From an uncultured Clostridia bacterium (GTDB lineage Bacteria > Bacillota > Clostridia > Oscillospirales > Acutalibacteraceae): a stretch of 5,315 nucleotides of DNA. The notes beneath the pieces were generated by a model. That model made no database searches, was not told the DNA's origin, and saw nothing but the letters and a program-made list of their open reading frames with translations. The position numbers and the translations under genes are program-made. The stretch covers positions 1 to 5,315 of the forward strand of contig CALDPI010000204.1 in NCBI GenBank assembly GCA_937912045.1. The letters are read 5' to 3'. Of the stretch, positions 4,310-5,315 are shown piece by piece. Numbering within the stretch: position 1 is the stretch's first letter; each line of letters starts with the position of its first letter.

Positions 4310-5315
4310 TTAATCCTCCACGTCAAAATTTTCGAGCAGAGATTTTTTCTTTGAGGGCCTGCTGTCACCGTGCTTTACAAAGCTCATTGTAAGGAACGAA
4401 AGCGCCGAAAAGAGCACGGCATATGGAAACAGCACAGAATAACCCCAGCCGAGCTCGTCAATGAGAAAGCCCGAAAGCAGAGGTGTTGTGATTTGTGCCG
4501 CCATTGAAAAGGTGTAATAAAGGCCTGTATATTTTCCAACGTCTGCCCCACTGCACATTTCCACAACCATTGGGAACGAGTTGACGTTTATGGCCGCCCA
4601 GCCCACGCCGACAAGACCGAAAATGGCATACATCACCGGGGTTTGGTGGGTTATAAAGATTGCCGTTACGTAGCAGGCCGTCATCAGTGCAATGCCCAAA
4701 AGGACGGTTGCCTTTCTGCCGACCGCGCCCGACAGAAAGCCGAGCGGAACAAAGGCAATTATAGCCGAAATGGTGGCGGTGAGCAGATAGCTCGAGGAGG
4801 TGCCGAGGTCTGCGCCCCAAACGTTTACGCAGTATCTTGAAAACGCGGTTGTTACTGCATTATATGCCATAAACCACAAAAATACCGATGCGAGAATGAG
4901 AATAAGACTTATAAGCACAGGACGCGGCATTTTGCCTGTCGATTTTTCTGTTATCTCTTCGTCGTCCTTGATATCGACGCTTGCAAGGAGCTTGTTTTCC
5001 TTTATTGTAAAGACGAGAATCAGCACAGATATGAGCATAAATGCCGCCACGACAAAGAACACAGGCAGGAAGGACTGGTCATCCGAATAGACCGACTCGC
5101 CCGCGGCGTTTTTATCGCTTTTAAGCATAAACATCATTATAACGGTGGAGAAAATTCCGCCGATATAACCCACAAGATTTATAATCGCGTTGGCCTTACT
5201 GCGAAGCGGTTTTTCAGTCACGTCGGGCATATAGGCGACGGCAGGTGTTCTGTAGGTCGCCATTACAATGAGCAACAGCATAAGGGTGATTATAAAGCCC
5301 CAAAAGCTCTTTGCC
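4310..5315 (-). CDS. MFS transporter, SLC45-like (sugar:cation symporter type), N-terminal part missing
   Basis: The frame is open to the right edge, so the start is outside; 334 residues are visible and an internal Met at 5281 is not the start. About eight to nine hydrophobic membrane segments can be seen, split by a charged central loop (IKDDEEITEKSTGK) as expected between the two six-helix halves of a major facilitator. The motif PDVTEKPLRSKAN (visible residues 30-42) followed by AIINLVGYIGG resembles the cytoplasmic region of SLC45/sucrose-transporter-like and GPH-type symporters; the second half carries an MFS signature-like GAVGRKATVLLG. The C-terminus is cytoplasmic and basic, then acidic (RPSKKKSLLENFDVED). 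It is the first visible gene of a leftward operon with the phosphodiesterase. MFS membership is firm; SLC45 similarity and a sugar substrate are tentative. Confidence 0.88.
   Translation of the reverse strand, partial: AKSFWGFIITLMLLLIVMATYRTPAVAYMPDVTEKPLRSKANAIINLVGYIGGIFSTVIMMFMLKSDKNAAGESVYSDDQSFLPVFFVVAAFMLISVLILVFTIKENKLLASVDIKDDEEITEKSTGKMPRPVLISLILILASVFLWFMAYNAVTTAFSRYCVNVWGADLGTSSSYLLTATISAIIAFVPLGFLSGAVGRKATVLLGIALMTACYVTAIFITHQTPVMYAIFGLVGVGWAAINVNSFPMVVEMCSGADVGKYTGLYYTFSMAAQITTPLLSGFLIDELGWGYSVLFPYAVLFSALSFLTMSFVKHGDSRPSKKKSLLENFDVED
4315..4319 (-). promoter_or_regulatory. Ribosome binding site deciding the TTG start of the phosphodiesterase
   Basis: On the minus strand GGAGG lies seven bases before the TTG at 4307 and inside the last codons of the transporter gene. 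The first in-frame ATG comes only at residue 31, after the membrane segment, so this site supports the non-ATG start. Confidence 0.85.

Noticed and set aside
4124..5090. Plus-strand and alternative-frame open stretches within the phosphodiesterase and transporter genes
   Set aside because: They overlap strongly supported coding regions and their translations show no domain or membrane pattern of their own.

Overview
The window reads as a compact stretch of a bacterial chromosome, most likely from a Clostridia-type Firmicute. This is inferred from the separate adaptor, tyrosine kinase and PHP-type phosphatase genes (the Gram-positive arrangement), strong GGAGG-type ribosome binding sites beside GTG/TTG starts, and short hairpin-plus-T-run terminators. 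The species cannot be named from the sequence. No RNA genes, insertion sequences, CRISPR arrays or attachment sites are visible, and no gene-free stretch exceeds about 60 bases.

Left part, positions 1-1762, rightward: the 3' end of a Wzz/CpsC-type membrane adaptor, then a CpsD/CapB-type bacterial tyrosine kinase, then a CpsB/YwqE-type PHP phosphotyrosine phosphatase. Together they form the phosphorylation switch that controls capsule or exopolysaccharide polymerisation and export. The adaptor and kinase overlap by ATGA, the phosphatase follows five bases later, and a strong intrinsic terminator overlaps the phosphatase stop codon. No glycosyltransferase gene follows. The adaptor tail carries an unusual four-unit Lys-Ser-Tyr tandem repeat, and the kinase has its own Asn-Tyr-rich tail.

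Middle part, 1786-3511, rightward: a stand-alone metallo-beta-lactamase-fold hydrolase resembling the C-terminal domain of ComEC, with an N-terminal hydrophobic export or anchor segment. It overlaps (TTGA) a YfiH/PgeF-family gene. A good-looking extended -10 promoter lies inside the hydrolase gene and could give the pgeF-like gene its own transcript. A hairpin between converging genes looks like a bidirectional terminator.

Right part, 3510-5315, leftward: an MFS transporter (5' end beyond the window, SLC45-like features) followed two bases later by a membrane-anchored glycerophosphodiester phosphodiesterase that starts with TTG behind a strong GGAGG. They appear to form one operon, perhaps for uptake and catabolism of sugar or glycerophosphodiester compounds, but the substrate is not readable from sequence.

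Most genes here belong to known families. The points most worth checking are the Tyr-repeat tail of the adaptor, the exported orphan ComEC-like hydrolase coupled to PgeF, and the internal promoter.
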